NCBI GenBank assembly: GCA_023228995.1
Contig: JALOAD010000047.1
Coordinates: 1 to 25,694, forward strand
DNA length: 25,694 bases
Direction of reading: 5' to 3'
Source of the DNA: Candidatus Muiribacterium halophilum
GTDB taxonomy: Bacteria; Muiribacteriota; Muiribacteriia; Muiribacteriales; Muiribacteriaceae
Part shown: positions 1 to 7,079 of the stretch, piece after piece
How positions within the stretch are numbered: the stretch's first letter is position 1
How the letters are laid out: the number at the start of each line of letters is the position of its first letter
The notes under the pieces: generated by a model
What the model saw: the letters and a program-made list of their open reading frames with translations, nothing else
What the model was told of the DNA's origin: nothing
The model's database searches: none
Translations under genes and position numbers: made by a program

Positions 1-1055
1 CCAATTGCTTTTTTTCTTTTTTTATTAAATGATCCCAAAATAATCTTAAAGATGTATTCTAATTTATCATCTTCTTTGATATATTCTAATGTTAATTTAT
101 TGGTAATTAATTCAATATTAATCTTAAATTTTTCTTTATCAAAAAATTCAGGAACAACAAAATCAAAATTCAATAAATCATCTTTTGTTTCCACCATATA
201 GAAATTAAATAATTTACATATTAGGTATATGTATACATCATCTCTCTTAGTGCCTTTTAATTTAATTTCTTCTAAATCATATGTTTGACAAAAGTTAAGG
301 AAATTAATCAATATTAAAGTATATATTTCAACAAATTCTGTTGAATTATTATCACTGATTCTTTTATATAAAGGATTTAATATTTCAAATGATGCCTCAC
401 CATCTTTAGTTTTGAATATTAATTTCTCAACATTACCCTGATATTCATCTATCATTAAAAAAGAATTTTTAGAATTAGGATCTAATAATTTATAGAAAAA
501 AAATGCAAATGATTTTTCACCAAAAATATACTCTAAATCTTCTTCACTTGTATTAATAAAATATTTAATACCTTCAATCATTTTTTCACTTAATCTACCT
601 TGATATATTATAGGTAATATGTCTGTATCAAATAATCTTGCATATTCCTCTAATTCTTCAATTGTAAAGTTATATTTACCATTTTTATTAATTGTTGTTA
701 AAACTAATTTATTTTTAGGAAGCTTGTTATATTCTATATTAGCTGGTTGTTCATCAGGAAAGTATTCAAAACAAAACCACCATTTTTTGTTTAATAATGA
801 TTTAATTCTAATATCTAAATTATTAAAATAATTCACAGCATCATTATAATAATTCTGCATCGCTAAATCTATCAAATTAATAGAATCACTATTAATAGTT
901 TTTGCTTTTATGTCAAATTTAACACCATTCCAATTTACCCATATCTTTGATGCTTGTATATCCTCATATACTATAATTTCATTATTAAATAATGATTCTA
1001 ATATATCATTATCATTAATACCATTTAATGTAATTAATTTACTCATTTCACTCAT
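1..1055 (-). CDS. Conserved phage protein, 3' end cut by window edge
   Basis: The frame is open from the ATG at 1055 to the left edge, giving about 351 residues with no stop; a second in-frame ATG lies 9 bases further in. The stretch around residues 90-120 (WWFCFEYFPDEQPANIEYN, then LPKNKLVLT) and a later FFYKLLDP / NSFLM region look like a strongly constrained globular protein. From memory, similar proteins occur in other large T4-like phages, where a nucleotidyltransferase or RNA-ligase-like fold has sometimes been suspected. The position where a ligase would carry its KxDG lysine motif reads YEDIQASK here, so a catalytic assignment is not supported. A TTAATATATA motif lies 25 bases upstream. 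The coding call is secure; the function is unknown. Confidence 0.85.
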   Translation of the reverse strand, partial: MSEMSKLITLNGINDNDILESLFNNEIIVYEDIQASKIWVNWNGVKFDIKAKTINSDSINLIDLAMQNYYNDAVNYFNNLDIRIKSLLNKKWWFCFEYFPDEQPANIEYNKLPKNKLVLTTINKNGKYNFTIEELEEYARLFDTDILPIIYQGRLSEKMIEGIKYFINTSEEDLEYIFGEKSFAFFFYKLLDPNSKNSFLMIDEYQGNVEKLIFKTKDGEASFEILNPLYKRISDNNSTEFVEIYTLILINFLNFCQTYDLEEIKLKGTKRDDVYIYLICKLFNFYMVETKDDLLNFDFVVPEFFDKEKFKINIELITNKLTLEYIKEDDKLEYIFKIILGSFNKKRKKAI

Positions 1056-1080
1056 GTTTGATTTTTGTTTTTATCATATT

Positions 1081-1090
1081 TATATATTAA
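1081..1090 (-). promoter_or_regulatory. Candidate phage promoter motif TTAATATATA
   Basis: Exact copy of the recurring 10-mer, read on the minus strand, 25 bases upstream of the start at 1055. Confidence 0.45.
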
Positions 1091-1137
1091 AAAAACTTTT
1101 ACATATTTTATTTTTTATATATAAATAAAAAAATATT

Positions 1138-1923
1138 ATGATACATAAAGATAATACACCAACATTTAATGTCAATAGAAGAATCGATAATTATAAAGAT
1201 TTTATAAATAATAAACAAAAAGAAAAAGAAGAATTGGAAAAAATGGATAAAACTGAAATCCCTAATTCTGATACAAATCACCAAATAATTGGTAATCGTA
1301 GGCATAAATATAATAAAGTATCACACAAAATAGATGATTTAAGTCCAAATGAAATTGATGATAAATTAGATACTATTAAAAATGAAAGTGTTAATGATAT
1401 GACTACATTAGAACTATCTACTAATTATTTTGCATTAAAGCCAGATGATAATTTTAATATAGATATAATTGAAGATGATGATATTGAATTGGAATATGAT
1501 ATATATTTGAAAGAAGTAACAGATTATATGTTCACTATATATGAACGAAATTTCAAAAGTATAATACCATTCACATTTAAGTTAATTAAAGGAGATTATC
1601 ATAAGGTCAAAAATTATAATTATAATAATACAGATAGTTTAGATATGGATATGATATGTGATTTTAATAAATTATTGGAATGGTTAAATACCTATACAGA
1701 TAATTTCGATTTCATAATGTTTATAAAAGAACATAATAAAAGTACAGATGGATATGTATCATTTGAACCTACTAGCAAAAGTGCATTCATTAGTGCTATT
1801 AGTACAGATATTAATAAAGCACTAGTATCAGTGTTTAATTATGAATATGATAAAATGGATTTACTTGATGATAATATATCAGAAATACAAAATTATATAT
1901 TAGAACATTACAAAGAATGGTAG
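1138..1923 (+). CDS. Hypothetical protein, 261 aa
   Basis: Unrecognised. The first 100 or so residues are highly charged and low in complexity (Lys/Glu/Asn/Asp rich, with a KQKEKEELEK stretch), so probably disordered or helical. The remainder looks globular, with alternating hydrophobic residues and many acidic ones (a DIIEDDDIELEYD stretch near residue 110). There is no signal peptide or membrane segment. The start at 1138 follows a TTTATATATA motif and an A-rich leader. It is transcribed divergently from the gene at the left edge and ends 5 bases before a hairpin terminator it shares with the convergent gene at 1958-2593. It could be a virion or a DNA-associated protein; nothing in the sequence decides this. 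Confidence 0.8.
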   Translation: MIHKDNTPTFNVNRRIDNYKDFINNKQKEKEELEKMDKTEIPNSDTNHQIIGNRRHKYNKVSHKIDDLSPNEIDDKLDTIKNESVNDMTTLELSTNYFALKPDDNFNIDIIEDDDIELEYDIYLKEVTDYMFTIYERNFKSIIPFTFKLIKGDYHKVKNYNYNNTDSLDMDMICDFNKLLEWLNTYTDNFDFIMFIKEHNKSTDGYVSFEPTSKSAFISAISTDINKALVSVFNYEYDKMDLLDDNISEIQNYILEHYKEW

Positions 1924-1928
1924 AAAAT

Positions 1929-1954
1929 AAAAAGCACTTTTTCAAGTGCTTTTT
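1929..1954. terminator. Bidirectional intrinsic terminator
   Basis: The inverted repeat AAAGCACTT (1931-1939) / AAGTGCTTT (1944-1952) is flanked by A-runs on one side and T-runs on the other, so it works in both directions between two convergent genes. Confidence 0.85.
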
Positions 1955-1957
1955 ATT

Positions 1958-2593
1958 TTATAATAATTTACCAACCATATAATCTCTATATAAATCAAGT
2001 CCTATCACATGTTCATCATCTAAAATATAAATTTTATCATTATGAATTTTATAATCAAATTTTAATATAATTTTTAGCCCATAACCATTATTCATCACAT
2101 CAAGTTTATTAATAGACAATCCTATATCATTAAATAAAAATATCTCATTATTATAAAAATCATCAGGATTTATATAAATATTTTTATTGTAAGAATTACA
2201 CATTAAATATATGATATTACTATTAATAGTTGCCTTTGGTTCAATATTTATTTTTTCTTTTAACCACTCTGGTATTAATATATTTTTATATTTAATATTA
2301 TTGTATAATTCATCAATAAGTAATTTTGGATTTTTGTCATTTCTTAAATCTATAAAACTATAATTTTTAGTCTTTTTCATGTCTTTTATAATACATTGAA
2401 ACACTTCTTTAATTAAATTATGGAGAATCATGATATATATATGATCACTGTTAAAAATATGCAGATAATCATCTATATTAAAATTAACACTGATACTATA
2501 TTTACCCACATCATTAGGTGATTTATATAGTTTCACAAATTCAATTTGTGATAATTTATACTCAATTATCTCAATGCACTCTTTTATATTCAT
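1958..2593 (-). CDS. Hypothetical protein, 211 aa
   Basis: Unrecognised. It is acidic, rich in Ile, Asn, Asp and Tyr, and looks globular; it has no transmembrane segment, signal peptide or cysteine cluster. Its N-terminus (MNIKECIEIIEYKL) is probably an amphipathic helix, and the C-terminal half alternates beta-like segments such as GLKIILKFDYKIH and KIYILDDEHVIGLDLY. It is the next gene downstream of the tmRNA on the same strand, but a strong terminator lies between them, so it probably has its own promoter in the A/T-rich leader at 2594-2628. It converges with the gene at 1138-1923 on a shared terminator. Confidence 0.8.
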   Translation of the reverse strand: MNIKECIEIIEYKLSQIEFVKLYKSPNDVGKYSISVNFNIDDYLHIFNSDHIYIMILHNLIKEVFQCIIKDMKKTKNYSFIDLRNDKNPKLLIDELYNNIKYKNILIPEWLKEKINIEPKATINSNIIYLMCNSYNKNIYINPDDFYNNEIFLFNDIGLSINKLDVMNNGYGLKIILKFDYKIHNDKIYILDDEHVIGLDLYRDYMVGKLL

Positions 2594-2628
2594 AATTGTT
2601 ATATTATAATTAATAATTAATGTTTAAT

Positions 2629-2661
2629 AAAAAACCACCACTCTTATATAAGAAGTGGTGG
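2629..2661 (-). terminator. Intrinsic terminator of the tmRNA gene
   Basis: On the minus strand, CCACCACT (2661-2654) pairs with AGTGGTGG (2642-2635) around a self-complementary CTTATATAAG, with one bulged base, followed by a run of six T (2634-2629). It lies 35 bases past the tmRNA 3' end and is the most GC-rich terminator stem in the window, as expected for a highly transcribed RNA gene. Confidence 0.85.
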
Positions 2662-2695
2662 GATAATTAAAAAACATCCATACTGGATACATTAG

Positions 2696-3052
2696 TGGAG
2701 ATGACGTTGTTCGATCAACGTGTCCTCTCTAGTTACTAATAACTATTCATTTACAAGTTTATTCCTTTTTTCTAAAAGGACAAAATATATATTCTTCTAA
2801 AGAATATTAAAAACCTTTTATTTTTAACTGTTTGTTTCAGTTTGTAGTTCTTTTTCCAAGAAACTGACTAAGCAATTTCTAAATCTTCTACTAAGATCAT
2901 ATTGTTTTGTAGAGCAAATACTAAATCTTCTTTGCTAGCTACTTGGTTTACGTTTCCGTCTAAATTTACATATTTAATTTATTAATCGGTTAAATAAAAT
3001 CCGATACTTGCATAATTATTATTAATCTATGAGTCGATACCAATACATCCCC
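2696..3052 (-). ncRNA. ssrA: Transfer-messenger RNA (tmRNA)
   Basis: The 357-nt RNA runs 3052 to 2696, close to the usual tmRNA length. The 5' end GGGGATG (3052-3046) pairs with CATCTCC (2703-2697) as a 7-bp acceptor stem whose third pair is G:U, the alanyl-tRNA synthetase identity element, followed by discriminator A (2696). The encoded continuation is CTA, so CCA must be added after transcription. The conserved TGGTATCGAC block follows the 5' stem. AATAATTAT pairs with ATAGTTATT as helix P2. Pseudoknot 1 combines ATCGG/CCGAT (3001-3005 with 2985-2989) with a 7-bp loop pairing (2990-2996 with 2971-2977). TTAGAC then precedes resume codon GGA (2957-2955) and an open frame ending at TAG (2870-2868). 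Further hairpins follow before the T-arm. The T-arm is odd: ACGTT/AACGT encloses 8 nt (GATCGAAC) rather than 7. SmpB is not encoded here. Confidence 0.93.
2868..2957 (-). other. tmRNA tag-peptide reading frame (29 codons + TAG)
   Basis: From resume codon GGA the frame reads GNVNQVASKE..., passes through an internal VFALQNN, and ends LVEDLEIA before TAG. The other two frames hit stops almost at once. Typical bacterial tags are about 8-15 residues and end ALAA or similar; in Bacteroidota they usually resemble GENNYALAA. The Gly resume codon and the preceding TTAGAC fit tmRNA practice. The exact resume codon is inferred by analogy with the E. coli TAGTC-GCA junction; GTA, two codons on, is the alternative. 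Confidence 0.75.
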
Positions 3053-3066
3053 ATATTTATATTAGT

Positions 3067-3076
3067 TATATATTAA
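3067..3076 (-). promoter_or_regulatory. Candidate phage promoter motif TTAATATATA (tmRNA)
   Basis: Exact motif copy 14 bases upstream of the mature tmRNA 5' end, so a transcript starting here would need little 5' trimming. Confidence 0.5.
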
Positions 3077-3104
3077 AAATTAAAATTGTTTTTAGTTCAT
3101 ATTG

Positions 3105-3112
3105 CAAATATA
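3105..3112 (-). promoter_or_regulatory. Possible host-type -7 element TATATTTG upstream of tmRNA
   Basis: Matches the Bacteroidota TAnnTTTG -7 element on the minus strand, about 52 bases upstream of the mature tmRNA. No matching TTTG -33 element at the right spacing was seen, so support is weak. If real, the tmRNA has both host-type and phage-type promoters. Confidence 0.3.
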
Positions 3113-3130
3113 TAATAAAAAACATAATAA

Positions 3131-3829
3131 TTATAATTCTTGCCAATTTATATTTACACTTGCTTTACATAGTCTATCTAAGTATTTGATATTCAATATT
3201 TCATTTGTAGTATGTTCATTATAATATCCAACTGATATATTAGTACATTCCATTTTTCCTATAAATGGACCTGAATCACAAAATATACCAGTATTATCTT
3301 TTTTTAGAGAAATTCCAAATTCTTCATACATCATTATTAGATTATCTGCAAATTCTTCAGAACAACTCACTATTCCTTTTTGATGTGTTATTACAGAATG
3401 AATACCTTTACGATCAAATGCTATACATCTTTTCAAATCTGACATATAATCAATTGTATTATCCTCTGCTAATGATTTAGAACCAATTGAGCCAATTTCT
3501 TCTTTTATAAAAAAATAATATAAACCAGGTACATTATTTTGAATCATATACATTAATAATACTACACCTGTTTTATCATCAGCACCCAATATAGTACTAC
3601 CATCTGTAAATATAAAATCTTGATATTCCATTAAATTAATTGAGGATGCCTCACCATAGGTATCTAAATGACAACAAAACATAGTAGTTGGTTTCATTGA
3701 ACCTATTATTAAATAATAATTACCAAATGGATCTTTATTCAAAAATGGTAAATATTTAAGTAATTTATGTTCACTTCCTTCTGGATGTGTTCTTTGTGCT
3801 AATAATTTGAAAGTTTCTTTAATATTCAT
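3131..3829 (-). CDS. M20/M28-type zinc metallopeptidase, compact
   Basis: A 232-aa co-catalytic metallopeptidase-like protein. The metal and active-site residues are visible in family order: HLDT (H54, D56), the bridging aspartate in LGADDKTG (D84), the EE pair in FIKEEIGS (E110-E111), AFDRKG (D139) and a C-terminal histidine in YYNEHTTNE (H206). This full set argues for an active di-zinc aminopeptidase/PepT-like hydrolase acting on peptides. It is much shorter than bacterial PepT/M20 enzymes (about 400 aa) and leaves no room for their dimerisation domain. A TTAATATATA motif ends only 6 bases before the ATG, in the 18-base gap after the upstream gene. Substrate unknown. Confidence 0.85.
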   Translation of the reverse strand: MNIKETFKLLAQRTHPEGSEHKLLKYLPFLNKDPFGNYYLIIGSMKPTTMFCCHLDTYGEASSINLMEYQDFIFTDGSTILGADDKTGVVLLMYMIQNNVPGLYYFFIKEEIGSIGSKSLAEDNTIDYMSDLKRCIAFDRKGIHSVITHQKGIVSCSEEFADNLIMMYEEFGISLKKDNTGIFCDSGPFIGKMECTNISVGYYNEHTTNEILNIKYLDRLCKASVNINWQEL

Positions 3830-3835
3830 ATATAC

Positions 3836-3845
3836 TATATATTAA
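3836..3845 (-). promoter_or_regulatory. Candidate phage promoter motif TTAATATATA, 6 bases from ATG
   Basis: Exact motif copy in the short gap before the peptidase gene; used as a -10-type element it would give a transcript starting at or next to the ATG. Confidence 0.45.
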
Positions 3846-3847
3846 TT

Positions 3848-4390
3848 TCAATAATGTCTAACTTCCCAAATTATAGTATTTCTACCAACACAATCACCTA
3901 TACATTTACTATAAGTAGAAAATTCAATTGTATGATCTGGATATTTATCCAACAATTCCATCACATCATCATAAGAACTTGGTGTTAAATAATATTCTAA
4001 CAGAAGTTTAACTTTTAGCCCTTCTGAAGATATGGCATATTTCATACAATCTCTCATTTTACCTTTCAAAATAGAATAATATAAATATAAACCATGTTCA
4101 TTACGTGTTATTTCACCTTGTATAGTTAAGTATTCATCTGGAGCAGATTCATTTATCATGATTAAATCTCTACTTCCACCTTTATCTAATATATCTTTAA
4201 TTATAGTTTGTATATTTGTTACATTATAATAACAAAATTTACCTGCACTTTTTCCTTTGTAACGAATTGATACAGAACCTTTGTAACCACTTTCTATAAA
4301 TTCGTCAATAGAATTCCAAGTACGTAATTTATTACCAAATAAACCTTGGTTATATAATTCATAATTTATATACTTTGTGGTTATTTTCAT
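3848..4390 (-). CDS. Conserved phage protein of unknown function, 180 aa
   Basis: No enzymatic motif is recognised. The N-terminal stretch (YINYELYNQGLFGNKLRTW, then SGYKGSVSIRYKG) has a pattern I associate with a small protein family found in many unrelated phages, always without known function. The protein looks globular and soluble; two cysteines lie close together near the C-terminus (CIGDC). It starts 5 bases after the methyltransferase stop and lies 18 bases before the peptidase gene, so the three probably share a minus-strand transcript. Confidence 0.8.
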   Translation of the reverse strand: MKITTKYINYELYNQGLFGNKLRTWNSIDEFIESGYKGSVSIRYKGKSAGKFCYYNVTNIQTIIKDILDKGGSRDLIMINESAPDEYLTIQGEITRNEHGLYLYYSILKGKMRDCMKYAISSEGLKVKLLLEYYLTPSSYDDVMELLDKYPDHTIEFSTYSKCIGDCVGRNTIIWEVRHY

Positions 4391-4395
4391 GATAT

Positions 4396-5232
4396 TTATT
4401 TAATATTTTTGAAAATATGGGCTATAACATCAACTGTCCAACCATTACCAATAGCTCTATATCTCTGTGTTTTACTAACTCCTTCTGTATAATTAATTGG
4501 TAATGTTTGTAAAATTTCACATTCATTAACAGTTAATTGTCGTTGGTATTCTTTAACATCATAATAATTACCTAATTTTTTACTTACAATTGGTCTTCCT
4601 GCACCAAATATACCACCACTATAACTAACAGTTAAACAACTAAAAAAATCAGTTTTTCTTATATCTCTCTTCATGTCCATAGTAGCTGGAAATTCATCAG
4701 AATTTAAGTGAAATGATGGTTTATTTGTAGTATGTGGTTGTTTCACATCAGGTATATTGGTCCAATATAATCTCCTGCGTTTTTGCATAGAAACAGTTGA
4801 ACTATCTATTAAAATAGGTTCAACTCCCATTATTTCAGATATAATGGTTTTCCACTCATTCTTCATAACTACATTCTCTAATAAGAAATAAGCTTTTGGA
4901 TTTTTTTCTAATACTTTATTCATAATATTCACATATTCATAAAATAAACCACTCTTTCCATCAAATCCTTCACCCTTACCCAATGAGCTAAAACTCTGAC
5001 ATGGACTACCTCCTATGATTAAATCAATTGATCCCCAATCAATATCCCATTCTCTCCACTTCACAACATCACCTAATCTAATTATATCAGGATAATTCTT
5101 CTCCGATATCTGTGTGGCAAATTTATCTATTTCAGATGCATAATAATTTTTCACAATTAATTGTGTCCTATCTAGTGCAATTCTACCACAACTAATGCCA
5201 TCAAATAGACTCAATACATTTAATTCTCTCAT
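4396..5232 (-). CDS. DNA (cytosine-5) methyltransferase
   Basis: Transfers a methyl group from S-adenosylmethionine to C5 of cytosine in DNA. The diagnostic motifs are in order over 278 aa: motif I LFDGISCG (residues 9-16), motif IV GGSPCQSFS with nucleophile C78, motif VI ENV (119-121), motif VIII QKRRRLYWTN (150-159) and motif X around residue 258 (RAIGNGWT). The target-recognition region between VIII and X is short, typical of phage-encoded orphan enzymes. No restriction endonuclease lies next to it, so it probably modifies phage DNA against host restriction. It is first in a run of three closely spaced minus-strand genes; upstream is the gp23 terminator. The sequence does not reveal the recognition site. 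Confidence 0.95.
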   Translation of the reverse strand: MRELNVLSLFDGISCGRIALDRTQLIVKNYYASEIDKFATQISEKNYPDIIRLGDVVKWREWDIDWGSIDLIIGGSPCQSFSSLGKGEGFDGKSGLFYEYVNIMNKVLEKNPKAYFLLENVVMKNEWKTIISEIMGVEPILIDSSTVSMQKRRRLYWTNIPDVKQPHTTNKPSFHLNSDEFPATMDMKRDIRKTDFFSCLTVSYSGGIFGAGRPIVSKKLGNYYDVKEYQRQLTVNECEILQTLPINYTEGVSKTQRYRAIGNGWTVDVIAHIFKNIK

Positions 5233-5298
5233 ATATTTTATATATGTATATTGAGTAAAAGTTTATACTAAAATATATTATAATAAAATTAAGGAAAT

Positions 5299-5328
5299 AA
5301 AAAAAAAGACCTCAATTGAGGTCTTTTT
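5299..5328 (-). terminator. Intrinsic terminator after major capsid gene
   Basis: GACCTC-AATT-GAGGTC (5308-5323) is followed on the minus strand by nine T (5307-5299) and lies just past the gp23 stop. Its CTCAATTGAG core recurs in the terminator at 13222-13250. Confidence 0.9.
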
Positions 5329-5346
5329 CATATATTTAACTAATTA

Positions 5347-6993
5347 TTAGTTAAGGTATTGATTTTCATCAGTAACTGTAATAGTCATGAATTGTTTGTG
5401 TGGGAAGAATCCAACTTCAGTAATTGCATAACGAGAACGAAGTAACAAACGAGGAGCAAATGTAGCTTCTGATATAATACTAATAGATTGAGCTAATAGA
5501 TAAGGTAAGAATACGATACCTGGTTGATCAGGATTGTTTTTTCTACCCAAAACGATTCTATTATCATTATATCTCATGTATGGATCAACATAAATTGAAA
5601 TATCATTGATAGATCCTACTGGATAAAGTTGTCCTTGTCCATTTAATTTAGATTTAACTGGGTTAATAGTATAACCAGCCATGTCAGATAAAGCAGCTGC
5701 TAAACCACCATTAGTGATTAAGTATTGAGCTGGTCCAACACGACCTTCAGTTGCGATATAGTTAGAAGCATGTGCAATCTTAGTAATTAATTTACGTTGA
5801 ACAGCATGAGTTGTTTCACCTTGTGGTCCACCAGTTACATAGTTAGTATCTAAATCAAAGATAGTTCTAGCTGATGAAGTGGTAGCACCTGTGAATAAAG
5901 GAGCAGTTTCTGCATTCATAGCACCCATTTCAAAAATCTTAGATACAATTTGTTTAGAGATAGTTTGAGATAATTCATTAACCAGAATAGATTCCATTTT
6001 TTGAACGATATCCATACCTGTGTTAGCTTTAATATCTTCAATTTCTGTTCTTCTAAGAGCTGAAGAAACTTCAATTGTTCCAACTGCTACAGATTTAGAA
6101 GAGATTTTAGGTCCAATAACACCTGAATAGGTATCATCATCTGTTTGTCTTCCCATTGCATGATCACCTGCTGCTTTTCCTCCTGCCCAGTTTGCAGAGA
6201 ATCCAGGGATATGATCTTCTAATGCAGATACTAATTCAATTGAAGCTGTACCAGATACAGTAACACCAGCAATATTTTTAATTTGATCAATCATTGAACC
6301 AGTTGTTCCAAAAGTATTCAATGTAGCATCAAATGCAAAATAATTATATTGACCAGCTGTATTAGATTGTCTATAAGCTCTGAACATTGGGAATCCATCA
6401 ATACGTGAGAAACCTAAAAATTCAACTTGAGATTTTTTATCAGTTGGTTCAGTTGTTATTAAAGTACCATCTGTGATATCATTCCACAATCTACCATTTG
6501 TTAAACCACCTTGAGTTTGAAGTATACGATTAGTAGCTAATGCATCTGTTAAAGCAACATTGATATCTGCATTATTAAGTGCATTTAATTTGAAAATTTG
6601 AGGTCTTTCATTAGTTGCCATGTTAATATCATCATATTGAAAATCAACATAAACTAAATCAATCTTTGGTCCTGGTGTTGGCTTTACAGCTACTAAATCC
6701 AAACCAATTGTTTGACCTGCAATTTTCATAGAAACTGGTAAAAGGTTTTGACCTAAATCTCCAGAACCATCAACACCTTGCATTGTGCTACCAGCTAAAC
6801 CACCTATAACAGGGTTTAATACTGCTCCCATACCAGCCACATTAGCAGCATTTACATATGCATTTTCATTAATTGATTGGTATTCTGCCATTTCTGACAT
6901 CCATTCAACTCTTTCAGCAGATACTCCCATGTTTTCTAAAACAGGAGTCCATTTTTTAACTGCTTTTGTTTTGTCTATTCTTAAATTTGACAT
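5347..6993 (-). CDS. 23: Major capsid protein (T4 gp23-like)
   Basis: A 548-aa protein that forms the hexamers of the head shell; T4 gp23 is about 520 aa. Recognised by its N-terminal layout (KKWTPVLENMG, then NAANVAGMGAVLNP corresponding to the T4 NTAGMGPVL region), the following PTPGPKIDLVYVDF strand, the central INDISIYVDPYM segment and the C-terminal AITEVGFFPHKQFMTITV tail. An I-N-E sequence at residues 41-43 fits the (L/I)xE cleavage rule of T4-type prohead proteases, predicting removal of about 43 residues on maturation. Base composition is more balanced than in neighbours, as often seen in highly expressed genes. It follows the protease/scaffold gene on the same strand, and a strong terminator follows it. 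Confidence 0.95.
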   Translation of the reverse strand: MSNLRIDKTKAVKKWTPVLENMGVSAERVEWMSEMAEYQSINENAYVNAANVAGMGAVLNPVIGGLAGSTMQGVDGSGDLGQNLLPVSMKIAGQTIGLDLVAVKPTPGPKIDLVYVDFQYDDINMATNERPQIFKLNALNNADINVALTDALATNRILQTQGGLTNGRLWNDITDGTLITTEPTDKKSQVEFLGFSRIDGFPMFRAYRQSNTAGQYNYFAFDATLNTFGTTGSMIDQIKNIAGVTVSGTASIELVSALEDHIPGFSANWAGGKAAGDHAMGRQTDDDTYSGVIGPKISSKSVAVGTIEVSSALRRTEIEDIKANTGMDIVQKMESILVNELSQTISKQIVSKIFEMGAMNAETAPLFTGATTSSARTIFDLDTNYVTGGPQGETTHAVQRKLITKIAHASNYIATEGRVGPAQYLITNGGLAAALSDMAGYTINPVKSKLNGQGQLYPVGSINDISIYVDPYMRYNDNRIVLGRKNNPDQPGIVFLPYLLAQSISIISEATFAPRLLLRSRYAITEVGFFPHKQFMTITVTDENQYLN

Positions 6994-7028
6994 AATAATT
7001 TTTTATTTTTATTTTTATTTTTATAATC

Positions 7029-7038
7029 TATATATTAA
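7029..7038 (-). promoter_or_regulatory. Candidate phage promoter motif TTAATATATA (gp23)
   Basis: Exact motif copy 35 bases upstream of the gp23 ATG, followed by an A-rich leader with repeated AAAAAT units. Confidence 0.5.
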
Positions 7039-7044
7039 TGTTTT

Positions 7045-7065
7045 ATAGTACTTTTTTAGTACTAT
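7045..7065 (-). other. Hairpin between scaffold and capsid genes
   Basis: A perfect 8-bp stem ATAGTACT/AGTACTAT with a 5-base loop, just past the protease/scaffold stop and upstream of the gp23 promoter motif. On the minus strand no T-run follows, so it is not a classical terminator; RNA processing or stabilisation of the gp23 message is possible. Confidence 0.55.
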
Positions 7066-7077
7066 GGATTTTTTATA
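7063..7077 (-). repeat. 15-bp direct repeat copy A (TATAAAAAATCCATA)
   Basis: Identical to 9200-9214 in sequence and orientation; this copy is upstream of gp23, the other upstream of the protease/scaffold gene. Probably a shared regulatory element. Confidence 0.5.
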
Positions 7078-7079
7078 GA

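Noticed and set aside
619-1128. Two plus-strand open frames (619-831 and 910-1128).
   Set aside because: Both are antisense to the continuous minus-strand frame that runs from 1055 off the left edge; the translations are low-complexity hydrophobic strings.
2635-2661. The GC-rich inverted repeat as a possible replication origin or attachment site.
   Set aside because: The T-run on the minus strand and its place just past the tmRNA 3' end make it an ordinary intrinsic terminator.
4396-5232. A restriction-modification system around the cytosine methyltransferase.
   Set aside because: The neighbouring genes are a metallopeptidase-type protein and an unknown phage protein; no endonuclease is adjacent.
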